A stretch of DNA of 64,000 bases from Parasphingorhabdus cellanae (GCF_017498565.1 NZ_CP071794.1:1178001-1242000); one strand, 5' to 3'; counted from the stretch's first letter, positions 37,779 to 47,890 are shown. Translations and numbers: made by a program. The notes: generated from the letters alone by a model not told the origin.

Positions 37779-38875
37779 CTCGAATACCTGTCGATCTTGC
37801 TGGCAATGGGTATGATATCCTTGTGGAATCGGGCGCGTTAAATACCATCGCAGATCACCTCGAACCTCATCTCAAAAATAATCGAGCGTTCGTGATAACG
37901 GACTCGAATGTTGCGGCCAAATGGCTGGAACCATTGCAGATGAATTTGCAGAATTCCGGGATTAAAGTGATCAGTCATGTTCTGCCTGCCGGCGAACAAA
38001 CCAAAAGCTGGAAAGTGCTTGAGCAATTGACCGATTGGTTATTGGATAATGGCACCGAACGATCTGACACACTGATTGCTTTAGGCGGTGGCGTCATTGG
38101 TGATCTTACTGGTTTTACTGCCTCAATCCTGAAACGCGGTTGTCGGTTTATCCAGATCCCTACCAGCCTGCTCGCGCAAGTTGACAGCAGCGTCGGCGGG
38201 AAAACCGCTATTAACAGCCGTGCTGGCAAGAACCTGATCGGTCGTTTCAACCAACCGCAATTTGTCCTCATTGATCCGCTGGTGCTTGGCACATTGTCTG
38301 ACCGGGAATTACGCGCTGGCTATGCGGAAGTTGTCAAATATGGCTTGATCAACAATGCGCCTTTTTTCGACTGGTGCGAGGAAAATGGCTCCGCCTTGTT
38401 AAATCGCGACCCCGAGGCTTTGAGCTATGCCATAAGCCAAAGCGTCCAAGCCAAAGCCGGAATCGTTGCGGATGACGAGAAGGAACTCAGCGGCCGCCGC
38501 GCGTTACTCAATCTGGGTCATACATTCGGCCATGCGCTAGAAGCTGAAACCGGTTACTCGAGCAAACTGGTTCATGGCGAGGGCGTGGCAGCAGGTATGG
38601 CATTGGCCTTTCATTATTCTGAAAGGCGTGGTCATTGTGGTGCAGCCGATGCGCGCCGTGTAGCCGCTCATTTGAAAGATTCAGGACTACCATACAGCTT
38701 GAAAAGCGCTTCGATCGATGCTTCGGGTGAGCAGTTGGTTCAACATATGCTGCATGACAAGAAGATGACCGCGGGGAACCTGCCCTTTCTGTTGGCCAAT
38801 GGCATCGGACAGACTTTTCTTGCGGATGACGTTGAATTGAAGGACGTCGCCATGTTTCTCGATCAGGCTGAATAG
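37775..38875 (+). CDS. aroB: 3-dehydroquinate synthase
   Basis: 366 residues. NAD and Zn binding motifs: GGGVIGDLTGFTASILKRG, PTSLLAQVDSSVGGKTAINS, and metal ligands in NLGHTFGHALE and KLVHGEGVA. Converts DAHP to 3-dehydroquinate. Overlaps aroK by four bases; convergent with the antiporter gene after nine bases. Confidence 0.97.
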   Translation: MTRIPVDLAGNGYDILVESGALNTIADHLEPHLKNNRAFVITDSNVAAKWLEPLQMNLQNSGIKVISHVLPAGEQTKSWKVLEQLTDWLLDNGTERSDTLIALGGGVIGDLTGFTASILKRGCRFIQIPTSLLAQVDSSVGGKTAINSRAGKNLIGRFNQPQFVLIDPLVLGTLSDRELRAGYAEVVKYGLINNAPFFDWCEENGSALLNRDPEALSYAISQSVQAKAGIVADDEKELSGRRALLNLGHTFGHALEAETGYSSKLVHGEGVAAGMALAFHYSERRGHCGAADARRVAAHLKDSGLPYSLKSASIDASGEQLVQHMLHDKKMTAGNLPFLLANGIGQTFLADDVELKDVAMFLDQAE

Positions 38876-38884
38876 GGTTAGTCT

Positions 38885-40654
38885 CTAATCCCCCTTATTT
38901 GAATCGCCAAGGCCAAAACCAATATGTTTTCCAGCAAGCATATCGCCAGCAGCGCGCTGTGCCTCCAGGCGATCGCAGTCCATCTGCCTGAATTCCCTAT
39001 CAACCTCATCAATTAGCGATTCATCAACGTCGATCGCCATCATCGCCTGACGAGCCAGATGGATGGCAGATTCGAAAACTTCCCGCTTCGCCCCGGCGAT
39101 ACCCGCTTTTTTAACCTCCAGCAGATGAACGCGATCATAGGCGCGAACAAACAGCTTTGCTTTAGGGAAGGACATTGCAATCATTTCCAAAGCCTCCGCA
39201 GTCAAGCCTGTGCCATCCATGCAGAAGACAATTGCGGCGCATTGGTCACCGCCCGCGCCGCGCAAAAGATCTACACGAGTTCCATCACCATAGAAAACCT
39301 TGCGGCCAAATTTCTGACTCACGTCAATTTGCTGCGGCTTGATGTCAATGATCGTCACGGGAACATGTGCGCCGCTGAGCATCTGGGCCACAGTCTGTCC
39401 AAAACGGCCGTGACCAACAACAATGACAGATGACTCTTCCGCAAGCGAAGGATCATCAAGATCGACTTCACCTTCTGTACGGGCCACATTGAAACGTTCG
39501 ACGATCAACATCAATAAGGGTGTTGTTGCCATGGAAACCGTAATCACAGCGCCAAAAAGGCTACTGGCTTCCGGTTGGATCAGCAGCGCTTGCTCAGCCT
39601 CAGCAAACAAGACAAAACCAAATTCTCCGCCCTGGCTAAGCAGCATGCCCATGCCCAGCGCAGGCAGCGTATCCATTCCGAACAATTTACCCAGACAGAA
39701 TATGATGAGAATTTTTGTGGCGACCAGCGCAATGGCGGCACCGAACACAAATGCTGTATTTTCCGCAATTACATCGACATCTAGCATCATGCCGACGGCC
39801 AGAAAGAACAACCCCAAAAGCAAAGATCGGAAGGGATCAATATCCGCCTCCAATTCGTGGCGATAGGGGGAATTGGCGAGCATCACACCAGCGATAAACG
39901 CGCCAAGCGCAGGTGACAGACCGATCAATTCCATCAAAGCGGCACTGCCGAACACGGCTACCAGTCCTGCGACTATGAAGAGTTCACGCTCGGCAATCTT
40001 CCCTATGAGCTCTAACACAGGCTGTAGCACGTATCGTCCAGCCAATATCAAACCACCGATTGCAGCAACGCCAAGTATAGCGGTCATCCAACCAGACAGC
40101 GCTCCCGGCTCATCGGGTGCTCTCGACAAAACTCCAACAATGGTCAGGAGCGGAATGATCGACAAATCCTGAAACAACAGGATCGAAAATGCTTTCTCTC
40201 CGGTTGGTGTGTTGAGCCGCCCTGAGGATTGGAGCATTGGCAGCACCTGTGCCGTAGATGACAGCGCGAGCGGCAGGCCAATTGCAATCGCGGCGGCGAA
40301 GGTGAAATTTGTTGTCGCCATGATCAGCAGGAACAGCGCCAATCCACAGAATGCAACTTGACTCATTCCCAGTCCGAATATCGCTTGGCGTAACCGCATA
40401 AGACGGGCGGGTGCCAGTTCCAGTCCAACGAGAAACAGGAGCAAAATGATCCCTATCTCGGAAAATTCGAGAATGGTCTCACCCTCGCTAATCAGGCCAA
40501 ATCCTTGGGGACCAATAAGGATGCCAGCGATCAGATATCCGAGAACCGCCCCGATACCGAATTTGCGGAAGAGGAGTACCAATATCAAAGCAGCCCCGAG
40601 CATGATGAAACCGCCCAGCAGCAGATCACCCATATGTGCTTCCGCGCCTTCCAT
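38885..40654 (-). CDS. Kef-type monovalent cation:proton antiporter (CPA2) with RCK domain
   Basis: 589 residues. About twelve transmembrane segments occupy residues 8-385, including GYLIAGILIGPQGFGL and the ion-site region LGAFIAGVMLANSPYRHE. A TrkA-N/RCK Rossmann domain follows (VIVVGHGRFGQTVAQML, to about 545). KefB/KefC exporters move K+ out in exchange for H+, gated by glutathione conjugates; glutaredoxin and GST genes elsewhere in the window are consistent but not linked. Starts just after the IscU-like stop. Confidence 0.93.
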   Translation of the reverse strand: MEGAEAHMGDLLLGGFIMLGAALILVLLFRKFGIGAVLGYLIAGILIGPQGFGLISEGETILEFSEIGIILLLFLVGLELAPARLMRLRQAIFGLGMSQVAFCGLALFLLIMATTNFTFAAAIAIGLPLALSSTAQVLPMLQSSGRLNTPTGEKAFSILLFQDLSIIPLLTIVGVLSRAPDEPGALSGWMTAILGVAAIGGLILAGRYVLQPVLELIGKIAERELFIVAGLVAVFGSAALMELIGLSPALGAFIAGVMLANSPYRHELEADIDPFRSLLLGLFFLAVGMMLDVDVIAENTAFVFGAAIALVATKILIIFCLGKLFGMDTLPALGMGMLLSQGGEFGFVLFAEAEQALLIQPEASSLFGAVITVSMATTPLLMLIVERFNVARTEGEVDLDDPSLAEESSVIVVGHGRFGQTVAQMLSGAHVPVTIIDIKPQQIDVSQKFGRKVFYGDGTRVDLLRGAGGDQCAAIVFCMDGTGLTAEALEMIAMSFPKAKLFVRAYDRVHLLEVKKAGIAGAKREVFESAIHLARQAMMAIDVDESLIDEVDREFRQMDCDRLEAQRAAGDMLAGKHIGFGLGDSNKGD

Positions 40655-40657
40655 CTT

Positions 40658-41098
40658 CTAAGCTGCCTCGCTTGCAGATGTAGCTGCTTTGAAGGCAGCA
40701 AGAATCGCGTCATAGGGCAATAATATCGCTGCGTGGCGACCTTTGTGCTCTTTCGCGGCCATCAGGTGCTCCATATTCGCCCAATCGCCGGGACTGTCGT
40801 TCACACCTTCCAAAAAACCGGCAAGCTGCTGTCTTGTATCGGCGATTTCGTCAGCACTCTTGCTGACCGCTTCTGTCGCAAGTATCGCGGCAGAAGCTTG
40901 GCCTAAAGCACAGGCGTTCACCTCTATGCCCAATTTTGCAATCTTCCTGTCGTCAGACAATAGAATATCCGCAGCAACGCGGCTGCCGCATGCGCGTGAT
41001 CGGACCTCGGCTGTTCCATCAGCCTTGTCGAGCCTGGACTGATGCGGGATCGAAACCGCCAGTCGCAGGATTTCACGGGTATAAAGTGCTGCGCTCAT
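40658..41098 (-). CDS. IscU/SufU-like iron-sulfur scaffold-family protein
   Basis: 146 residues. RSRACGSRVAADI and VNACALGQASAAIL carry two Cys in positions like the IscU/NifU-N fold; a third ligand Cys is not obvious, so it may not hold a cluster in the usual way. Annotated widely in sphingomonads as an Fe-S assembly scaffold. Starts inside the last four bases of cvpA, so the two are coupled. Role in cluster assembly is inference. Confidence 0.8.
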   Translation of the reverse strand: MSAALYTREILRLAVSIPHQSRLDKADGTAEVRSRACGSRVAADILLSDDRKIAKLGIEVNACALGQASAAILATEAVSKSADEIADTRQQLAGFLEGVNDSPGDWANMEHLMAAKEHKGRHAAILLPYDAILAAFKAATSASEAA

Positions 41099-41607
41099 TC
41101 TGCTGCCTCCGCCATTTCCCGGCGCTCTTCAACAAATTCAACCAGCGCATCGCCACTGGCATTAAGCAGTGGATAAGTTCGGGAATCTGCGATCCATTCC
41201 GGCCGCGCCTCTCCTGCACCATAGATGCTGTCGTAAACTAGCACCACCAGCAGATACGCGAGCGTTGCGCCAATCAATCCTTTGACCATCCCAAAACCAA
41301 ATCCAAGCACACGATCAATTGGTCCAAGTAGTGATTTGCGTGACTTCCGACCAATTGATTTAGCAATCCACCGGCCCAAAGCATAGGTTACGATAACAAT
41401 AGATCCGAACGCCAAGACCGAAGCCCCGCCCTCATTGCCAATCGGGGCAATTAGAAAATCCGTTACTGGCGCGTGCAAAAACCGCACGGAAAAAATGACG
41501 AGCACCCAAGCGATCAGAGACAGCGTTTCCTGCACAAAGCCGCGCATGAAGCCGAACACAGCAGCGCCGCCCATTAGCAACAATACGAAAATATCAAGAC
41601 CAGTCAT
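41095..41607 (-). CDS. cvpA: CvpA-family membrane protein
   Basis: 170 residues, four hydrophobic segments, starting MTGLDIFVLLLMGGAAVFGF and FVQETLSLIAWV, the CvpA pattern. In E. coli CvpA is needed for colicin V production and for envelope integrity; the molecular function is unknown. Follows radA by nine bases, a frequent pairing. Confidence 0.92.
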   Translation of the reverse strand: MTGLDIFVLLLMGGAAVFGFMRGFVQETLSLIAWVLVIFSVRFLHAPVTDFLIAPIGNEGGASVLAFGSIVIVTYALGRWIAKSIGRKSRKSLLGPIDRVLGFGFGMVKGLIGATLAYLLVVLVYDSIYGAGEARPEWIADSRTYPLLNASGDALVEFVEERREMAEAAE

Positions 41608-41616
41608 AAAGACTAG

Positions 41617-42981
41617 CTAATCGCGGCTAAGCATATGGTCAACGAGATTGGCAAGCGTCCCAAAGTTCACAGTATTCACACCCGTCGGAGCAGGTTCTTT
41701 TGAGGCTGGAATGAGCGCCCGGCCAAAGCCAAGTTTCGAGGCTTCTTTAAGCCGGAGCGCCGTGTTGGACACGGGACGAATCTCACCAGAAAGCGCTATT
41801 TCACCAAAAATCACAGCATCGCTTGGCATCGGTTTTTCAGCATGGGCGGAAATCAAGGCCGCCGCCACCGCCAAATCAGCCGCTGGATCGGTCAGCCGAT
41901 AACCACCAGCCACATTCAAATATACTTCTGCCCCAGAGAAACTCAGCCCGCATCGTGCTTCCAACACAGCCAATATCATCGCTAGACGAGAGCTGTCCCA
42001 ACCAACAACCGAGCGGCGCGGGGTTGCTCCACTTGCCAGCCGAACAGTCAAAGCCTGTATTTCAACCAATACCGGGCGGGTTCCTTCAAGCGCAGGAAAA
42101 ACAGTCGCACCAGTTACCTCTTCACTGCGGTCAGTAAGAAACAGCGCGGAAGGATTTTGAACCTCGCTGAGTCCCATTTCTTCCATAGCAAAAACGCCGA
42201 TTTCATCGGTCCCGCCAAAGCGGTTCTTTATTGATCTTAATATCCGATATTGATGGCTACGCTCGCCCTCAAAGCTCATCACCGTGTCGACCATATGTTC
42301 CAACACGCGTGGCCCGGCGATATTACCGTCTTTGGTCACATGACCGACCAACATGATCATCGTGCCATGTTCTTTGGCAAATTTTATGAGTTCCTGCGAC
42401 GATGCGCGCACCTGACTAACCGTTCCGGGAGCCCCTTCGATAAGGTCGCTATGCATGGTCTGGATCGAATCAATCACAACAAAATCCGGCGCATCTTTGC
42501 CTAGCGTCGTCAGTATATCACGAACCGATGTAGCCGAGGCCAATTTGACTGGCGCCTTACCCAGACCCAGCCGGCGAGCCCGCAAGCGCACTTGATCTGC
42601 GGCTTCTTCACCGGAAATATAGGCCACTGAGCACCCCGCATCAGCGAGCCGTGCAGAAACCTGAAGCAAAAGCGTCGATTTCCCGATTCCCGGATCGCCA
42701 CCCATCAGCGTTGCCGAACCGGCGACAAGTCCACCGCCAACCGCGCGATCAAATTCTTCTATCCCTGTCTTCTTGCGCTCTGGCAGTTGGATTTCCGAAT
42801 CCAGCCCGACCAGCCGAACTTCCCGGCCGCCACTCTGCAAATTGTGCTTAGCCGCGAATATAGTGTCGCCCGCCTCTTCAACCAGCGTATTCCACTCGCC
42901 ACAATCTGCGCATTGCCCCTCCCAGCGATGCGAGATAGATCCACAATTTTGGCAGACATATTTTTTCTTCGGCTTCGCCAT
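41617..42981 (-). CDS. radA: DNA repair protein RadA
   Basis: 454 residues from ATG at 42981. N-terminal C4 zinc finger (CQNCGS, CADC), RecA-like core with Walker A GGDPGIGKST, the RadA-specific KNRFG motif, and a Lon-like C-terminal domain (GEIALSGEIRPV). RadA drives branch migration in homologous recombination. It heads the radA-cvpA-IscU-like run. Confidence 0.97.
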   Translation of the reverse strand: MAKPKKKYVCQNCGSISHRWEGQCADCGEWNTLVEEAGDTIFAAKHNLQSGGREVRLVGLDSEIQLPERKKTGIEEFDRAVGGGLVAGSATLMGGDPGIGKSTLLLQVSARLADAGCSVAYISGEEAADQVRLRARRLGLGKAPVKLASATSVRDILTTLGKDAPDFVVIDSIQTMHSDLIEGAPGTVSQVRASSQELIKFAKEHGTMIMLVGHVTKDGNIAGPRVLEHMVDTVMSFEGERSHQYRILRSIKNRFGGTDEIGVFAMEEMGLSEVQNPSALFLTDRSEEVTGATVFPALEGTRPVLVEIQALTVRLASGATPRRSVVGWDSSRLAMILAVLEARCGLSFSGAEVYLNVAGGYRLTDPAADLAVAAALISAHAEKPMPSDAVIFGEIALSGEIRPVSNTALRLKEASKLGFGRALIPASKEPAPTGVNTVNFGTLANLVDHMLSRD

Positions 42982-43085
42982 CACACTCTTCTACTAGAAC
43001 AAATATAGAACGTTATAGTTTTCCGCGGCTTTTTCAACTGCTTTCCTGCTTGCGTGATTCCCTTCACCCTGCCACTCTTGAAACA

Positions 43086-45440
43086 ATGCGCCAGAAGGAA
43101 CTCAGACTCGCTCTTATCTGCTATGGCGGCGTAAGTCTTGCCATCTACATGCATGGTATAACCAAGGAAATCTGGAAGCTCGCAAAAGCCAGCCGGGATT
43201 TCCACGATGGTGAGAAAAATGGTACATGCAGTCGCGGAACCTATTATGATATATTGGCGTGGATCGAGCAGGAAACCGCGGTAAAGCTGCGGATATTGCC
43301 TGATATTATCGCCGGTGCCAGCGCAGGCGGGATAAACGGAATTTTCCTGTCCCAAGCGATCATCGCGGGTGAATCACTCGAACCGCTGACCGATATGTGG
43401 CTGGAAACAGCCGATGTCGATACGCTGCTCGATCCGGACGCGAGACCGCTATCGCGCTTTTCGAAATTCTGGGCAGAACCTATTGCCTGGATGGCGCTGG
43501 GCCGCAAAGGCGGAGCGGTGGAACAGACCGTCTCCAAAGAAGCGCGTGAAGAGGTAAAAATGAAGCTTTCCCGCTTCGTTCGCGCCCGCTGGTTTGCACC
43601 ACCTTTTGGCGGAAAGGTATTTTCCGGCCTGATCATGGACGCGCTGGCGACGATGAAAAAGACGGAACGCGGCCCCAAATTACTGCCACCAGGCCAGCCG
43701 CTCGATTTATTTGTGACAGTGACCGACTTTGTTGGTCATCCGGAGAAGCTACAACTCCATAGTCCGCCGGAGGCTTTGGAGATGGAACACAGAATCACAA
43801 TCAGTTTTTCGACCCGAGGGACAAATCGCAAAGATATTGCTGATCCTGCGGAACTGGTCTTTGCTGGCCGCGCAACCGCCAGCTTTCCGGGTGCCTTTCC
43901 ACCCTTCACTGTCACGGAACTGGACAGCATATTAGCGGACCGTGATTATGTCTGGGCCAATCGCTCCAAATTCCTGAAACGCATTTTACCCAATCAAAGC
44001 CGGGCCGGAACCGCTGATGATACGGTGCTGATTGATGGCTCGGTACTGGCCAACGCGCCTTTTGCGCAAGCCATTGAAGCGCTTAAAAACCGGCCCGCCA
44101 AGCGCGAAGTCGATCGGCGGTTTGTCTATATCGACCCACGGCCGGATCTCGACGTCGCCAAAAGCGACCGGGCGCTACAGCGTTTGCAGGCAGCGCAAGA
44201 GGCGGAAGATGAGAGCCTGCCCGGTTTCTTCTCCACCATTTTTGGAGCGATTTCGAATATCCCGCGCGAGCAGCCTATTCGCGACAATCTTGACGATATT
44301 TCGCGGCGATCCAATCGAATCATCCAGATGCGTCAAATAACCGACAATTTGCGCGGCGAAGTCGAGCAGAATGTCGAGGCTATTTTCGGTAGGACCCTGT
44401 TCCTCGACAAGCCGACAGCTGCGCGATTGGCTGCATGGCGGCGCAAGTCCCGGGACAAAGCGGGCAAGCTTGCGGGCTTTTCCTACAGCGCTTACGGCCA
44501 CCTTAAACTCGCGACTGTGCTCGAAGATATTACCCATACGGTCAGGCGGGCCAAGGCCGACGCGAATATCCACAATCATCAGGCTATGCGGGAAGCGTTA
44601 TGGAAAGAACTGCGCCAAAGAGGCTTTGAAAATATCGCGAAAAAAGGCGGCGCCGGGCCATCGAAAATGGCGGCTGATTTCTTCCGGGAACATGATTTGG
44701 GCTATCGCATCCGCAGGTTGCGGTTTTTAGCACGCCGGTTTGCCGAAGATCTGGATAGCGCACATCCCGATGACTATGCGGTGATAGAGCAAATGCATGA
44801 TGTGATTTACGATTGCCTGTCTCTCTACATCGAGCGGGAAACGATCGAATATCTCGGCGATGATTTTGTTGCGCTGGCCATCCAAGCAGAGGATCATCCA
44901 TCTGCCATGCTGGACAGTCTGGCTAAGGCGCGAGACCTTGTTTCCGCCGATGCCCTGGTCGATGCCAAGCTAGCCGAAGCAATGGCGGGATTGCCCAAGG
45001 CGGAGCGACGTTCAATGCTGCTCGCGTTTCTCGGTTTCCCGTTTTATGACGTCGCCACCCTGCCCCTTTTGCAAGGCGAAGGCCTGGACGAGTTTGACCC
45101 AATTAAAGTCGACCGTATTTCGCCTGAAGACGCCAAGTCGATCCGTAAAGGCGGCGTGGCATCAACATTAAAAGGTATCGAATTCAATAACTTTGGTGCT
45201 TTCTTTAGCAGAAGCTATCGAGAGAATGACTATCTCTGGGGTCGGCTGCACGGAGCGGAACGGATGATTGACATCGTCCTGTCCACTCTCCCTGAAGCCA
45301 AACGCCCCGACGCAATCAAAACACTGGACTTTAAAAAGACACTCTTCCGCGCGATTATTGACGAAGAAGAAAAACGGCTCACCAAAGTTGGCCCGCTAAT
45401 TACGTCGCTGCGCAAAGAGGTTAATCGCGCGACCCCTTGA
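43086..45440 (+). CDS. Patatin-like phospholipase/acylhydrolase
   Basis: 784 residues from ATG at 43086 (a TTG at 43050 is the longer option). Patatin catalytic dyad visible: Ser79 in GASAGGING and Asp317 in LIDGS; the glycine-rich oxyanion region is LICYGGVSLAIYMHG. Residues beyond about 420 are a long alpha-helical extension without a recognised domain; this DUF3376-containing long patatin type occurs in actinobacteria and alphaproteobacteria. It probably cleaves acyl chains from lipids. No signal peptide or clear transmembrane helix, so cytoplasmic or peripheral. Divergent from radA. Confidence 0.92.
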   Translation: MRQKELRLALICYGGVSLAIYMHGITKEIWKLAKASRDFHDGEKNGTCSRGTYYDILAWIEQETAVKLRILPDIIAGASAGGINGIFLSQAIIAGESLEPLTDMWLETADVDTLLDPDARPLSRFSKFWAEPIAWMALGRKGGAVEQTVSKEAREEVKMKLSRFVRARWFAPPFGGKVFSGLIMDALATMKKTERGPKLLPPGQPLDLFVTVTDFVGHPEKLQLHSPPEALEMEHRITISFSTRGTNRKDIADPAELVFAGRATASFPGAFPPFTVTELDSILADRDYVWANRSKFLKRILPNQSRAGTADDTVLIDGSVLANAPFAQAIEALKNRPAKREVDRRFVYIDPRPDLDVAKSDRALQRLQAAQEAEDESLPGFFSTIFGAISNIPREQPIRDNLDDISRRSNRIIQMRQITDNLRGEVEQNVEAIFGRTLFLDKPTAARLAAWRRKSRDKAGKLAGFSYSAYGHLKLATVLEDITHTVRRAKADANIHNHQAMREALWKELRQRGFENIAKKGGAGPSKMAADFFREHDLGYRIRRLRFLARRFAEDLDSAHPDDYAVIEQMHDVIYDCLSLYIERETIEYLGDDFVALAIQAEDHPSAMLDSLAKARDLVSADALVDAKLAEAMAGLPKAERRSMLLAFLGFPFYDVATLPLLQGEGLDEFDPIKVDRISPEDAKSIRKGGVASTLKGIEFNNFGAFFSRSYRENDYLWGRLHGAERMIDIVLSTLPEAKRPDAIKTLDFKKTLFRAIIDEEEKRLTKVGPLITSLRKEVNRATP

Positions 45441-45453
45441 TCACTAGCCCTTA

Positions 45454-46401
45454 TTAGTGGTGATCGCCTTCTTCATGAGCCGGCATTTCAAGGCTTTTAT
45501 ACACGGCCTCGACAAAGGCATCGCCCTTGATAAACGCGTCTTCATTGGTGTCCCATTGTGCCGCAGGCTTCATCGCCTGAATCTGTTCCAGCGTCTTGCC
45601 TTCACCGCGCGCTTTTTCAACCGCTTCAATGACGGTTTTCAGCATATCGCGATAATCCATCAAATCCGCCTTGGTAGCCATCGGACCATGACCGGGAATG
45701 ATCTGGGTATTATCGTCTACCATGGTCAGCGCCTTTTCGGCCGCTGCCAAGACGCCCATCGCATTGCCGCCACTGTTCAGATCAATAAATGGCAAGGTCA
45801 CTTTGTTAAAATAGAGGTCACCCATGTGGATCACATTGGCTTTTTTCCAAAAGATAATGCTGTCACCGTCGGTATGCGCATGTTTCATATGCTTCACATA
45901 CACCTCATCGCCATTGAGATGTAACTTGATACCATCATGATAGGTCACAACAGGAAGCGCTTCTTTCGGCGACGCTGGATCATTACCCCGACCGCTTTTC
46001 TGCTCACCTGCCATACGCTCGCGAACATGGTCATGCGCCATGATCAACGCACCCGCCTTGCCGAAATTCTCGTTTCCGCCGCTATGGTCACCATGCCAGT
46101 GGGTATTGATCAGATATTTAACCGGCTCCGCACCCAGTGCCCCGATGGCGGTCTGAATCTTGGGTGTTAGCGGCGCGAACTGATCATCAATAAGCACGGT
46201 GCCATCTGGACCATAAGAAACACCAATATTACCGCCTGCGCCAAAAAGTACCGCCACACCGTCAGCAAGCTGCTCGGTTTTAATCTCAACCTTGGCAAAA
46301 CGATCCGATTCCTGCGCATTACTCTCGGCACAGGCTGTTAGCGCTAATGGGGATGCGGCCAACAATGCCAGCGAAATTGTCTTGGTCAATACGGTTTTCA
46401 T
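45454..46401 (-). CDS. MBL-fold hydrolase, predicted lipoprotein
   Basis: 315 residues with lipobox LALTAC (Cys24), so probably exported and lipid-anchored. Zinc motif H101-W-H103-G-D105-H106 and the later HAHTDGDSIIF and IIPGHGP ligands are intact. Related exported proteins in alphaproteobacteria are called subclass B3-like or MBL hydrolases; a beta-lactamase or quorum-quenching activity cannot be claimed. Convergent with the patatin gene after 13 bases. Confidence 0.93.
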   Translation of the reverse strand: MKTVLTKTISLALLAASPLALTACAESNAQESDRFAKVEIKTEQLADGVAVLFGAGGNIGVSYGPDGTVLIDDQFAPLTPKIQTAIGALGAEPVKYLINTHWHGDHSGGNENFGKAGALIMAHDHVRERMAGEQKSGRGNDPASPKEALPVVTYHDGIKLHLNGDEVYVKHMKHAHTDGDSIIFWKKANVIHMGDLYFNKVTLPFIDLNSGGNAMGVLAAAEKALTMVDDNTQIIPGHGPMATKADLMDYRDMLKTVIEAVEKARGEGKTLEQIQAMKPAAQWDTNEDAFIKGDAFVEAVYKSLEMPAHEEGDHH

Positions 46402-46420
46402 CAGGGGTTTCTCCTAGGAT

Positions 46421-47047
46421 TTACGGCCTTGTAACCGATCTTTGGCTTTTGGCAAAGAACATCAAATGCACCAGCCGGCCGGCCTCCGGCGATGTTCCGA
46501 AAGCCGCACCGCTATTGTGGAACAGCCATGGGCTGAACAGGATCAGGCGGTTGAACCGCATCGGCACCAACATGGTCCGCTTCCATTTGGCTTTATGCAA
46601 CGTGTCGCGATTCACGACATCTTCAATCAGCGCATTGATGTCTGCATAGCCCGCCTTGGTGATGGCAAGCGGATCGCTGGGAACCCGTTCCAGTCCGGTA
46701 CGCTTATGACGAAAAAATTCTGTGCCGCCTTTGCAATGTTCCGGCAGCGAGAGATATAATATTCCGGAATAAAAGGCCGGATCAATATGTACCCCGCTGC
46801 GCCCCTTATCACCCTTTAGCGTGATGCGGCAGTGTCCGTGACTGGTGCCGGGGGCCTGCTCCACGGGCGCATTGATCATCGCTGACACACGGTCATCCAG
46901 TCCCTGAATATCCAGCGGCATTGTCGAGATATGACCGGGATAGTTCCCGTTTTTACGGGATGGGTCATAGTCTAGCGCCAACGCCGCTTTGCGTGCCGCA
47001 AGCGGATCAGACAGAAAATCATCAATGATCAAAAGCGATGGTAGCAT
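46421..47047 (-). CDS. DUF6445 protein, 2-oxoglutarate/Fe(II)-oxygenase-like
   Basis: 208 residues. Jelly-roll iron ligand pattern H87-x-D89 (SGVHIDP) with distal H177 (LFHNSG) and R191. DUF6445 proteins often accompany tryptophan halogenase-like genes and TonB receptors, but none is next to this one. Substrate unknown. It follows the MBL gene with the same orientation, 19 bases apart, so the two may be co-transcribed. Confidence 0.85.
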   Translation of the reverse strand: MLPSLLIIDDFLSDPLAARKAALALDYDPSRKNGNYPGHISTMPLDIQGLDDRVSAMINAPVEQAPGTSHGHCRITLKGDKGRSGVHIDPAFYSGILYLSLPEHCKGGTEFFRHKRTGLERVPSDPLAITKAGYADINALIEDVVNRDTLHKAKWKRTMLVPMRFNRLILFSPWLFHNSGAAFGTSPEAGRLVHLMFFAKSQRSVTRP

Positions 47048-47239
47048 CGTCAGCGCCTGAAGAATATTGGCGTTAAGTTTACAAAGTGTACAAGGTCCAT
47101 TGGGGGGCCGTTATTTCGAGATAGGAAATCAATAATGGTCTATATCTCCCTGATAAACATTAGCTAAAATTAGAGTCTCTCTTATTTCCGATTATCAATT
47201 TTCGTTATCACAAGCGCCCGCTTGTAGGACAGGGCTTTA

Positions 47240-47878
47240 TTATTGTTTCTCTGTTTCCCACTGCGTCTGGATCAGACTCGGCCGCTTGCCGGTTTTGTTG
47301 AGCCAATGCCGCAGCGGCAAAAGCTGCCCGATCAGATTATTGCCTTCGGACGTCATTTGGACAGGGCGCAATATGCAATAGATGAAAATATCGGCCAAGG
47401 AAAAATCAGATCCGGCAAAATAAGGGGCTTCCTCAACGCGCTGACATATAACCCCAAGATGCTCGGCAATCTCGGGCAATGCGGCCTCGATAATATCCGA
47501 TCGTAACGGAGTTTTTAGAAACCGGTGAGCGAGGCGCGGCATCAGCAAACCGTGTTCCGCTACAGGAAACAGATAATTGTTCGCGACAGAAATCCAACGA
47601 TCCATTTCTGCACGGGCTATATGGTCATTCGGCTGCAACGCGCCGCCATTATGGGCGTTATCAATATATTGGCAGATCGCGACACTTTCATAAAGATTGA
47701 GGCCATCAATCTCTACTGTCGGTACTTTGCGAAAGGGGTGGCGTCGCCGATTTTCGGGACTGCCCGCTGGCGTCGCTGTAATCGTCCAACTTATCCCCGC
47801 TTCTTCCGCGACCGTCTGCACAATACGGCTATAAGTCGAGATGATCGTGCCGTGGATGTGGAGGGTTGGTTGGGCCAT
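47240..47878 (-). CDS. Glutathione S-transferase family protein
   Basis: 212 residues. N-terminal thioredoxin-like fold (IHGTIISTYSRIVQTVAEEA, KVPTVEIDGLNLYESVAICQ with cis-Pro and Glu-Ser glutathione contacts) and helical C-terminal domain. The Tyr/Ser near residue 16 would be catalytic. Substrate unknown. Starts 13 bases after the acyl-CoA-dehydrogenase-like gene on the same strand, likely co-transcribed. Confidence 0.93.
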   Translation of the reverse strand: MAQPTLHIHGTIISTYSRIVQTVAEEAGISWTITATPAGSPENRRRHPFRKVPTVEIDGLNLYESVAICQYIDNAHNGGALQPNDHIARAEMDRWISVANNYLFPVAEHGLLMPRLAHRFLKTPLRSDIIEAALPEIAEHLGVICQRVEEAPYFAGSDFSLADIFIYCILRPVQMTSEGNNLIGQLLPLRHWLNKTGKRPSLIQTQWETEKQ

Positions 47879-47890
47879 TGGCTTACAAGC

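Noticed and set aside
45437..45470. Imperfect palindrome (GATCAC...GTGATC) between the patatin and MBL genes
   Set aside because: Overlaps the MBL stop region and has no T-run; possible bidirectional stop but not supported.
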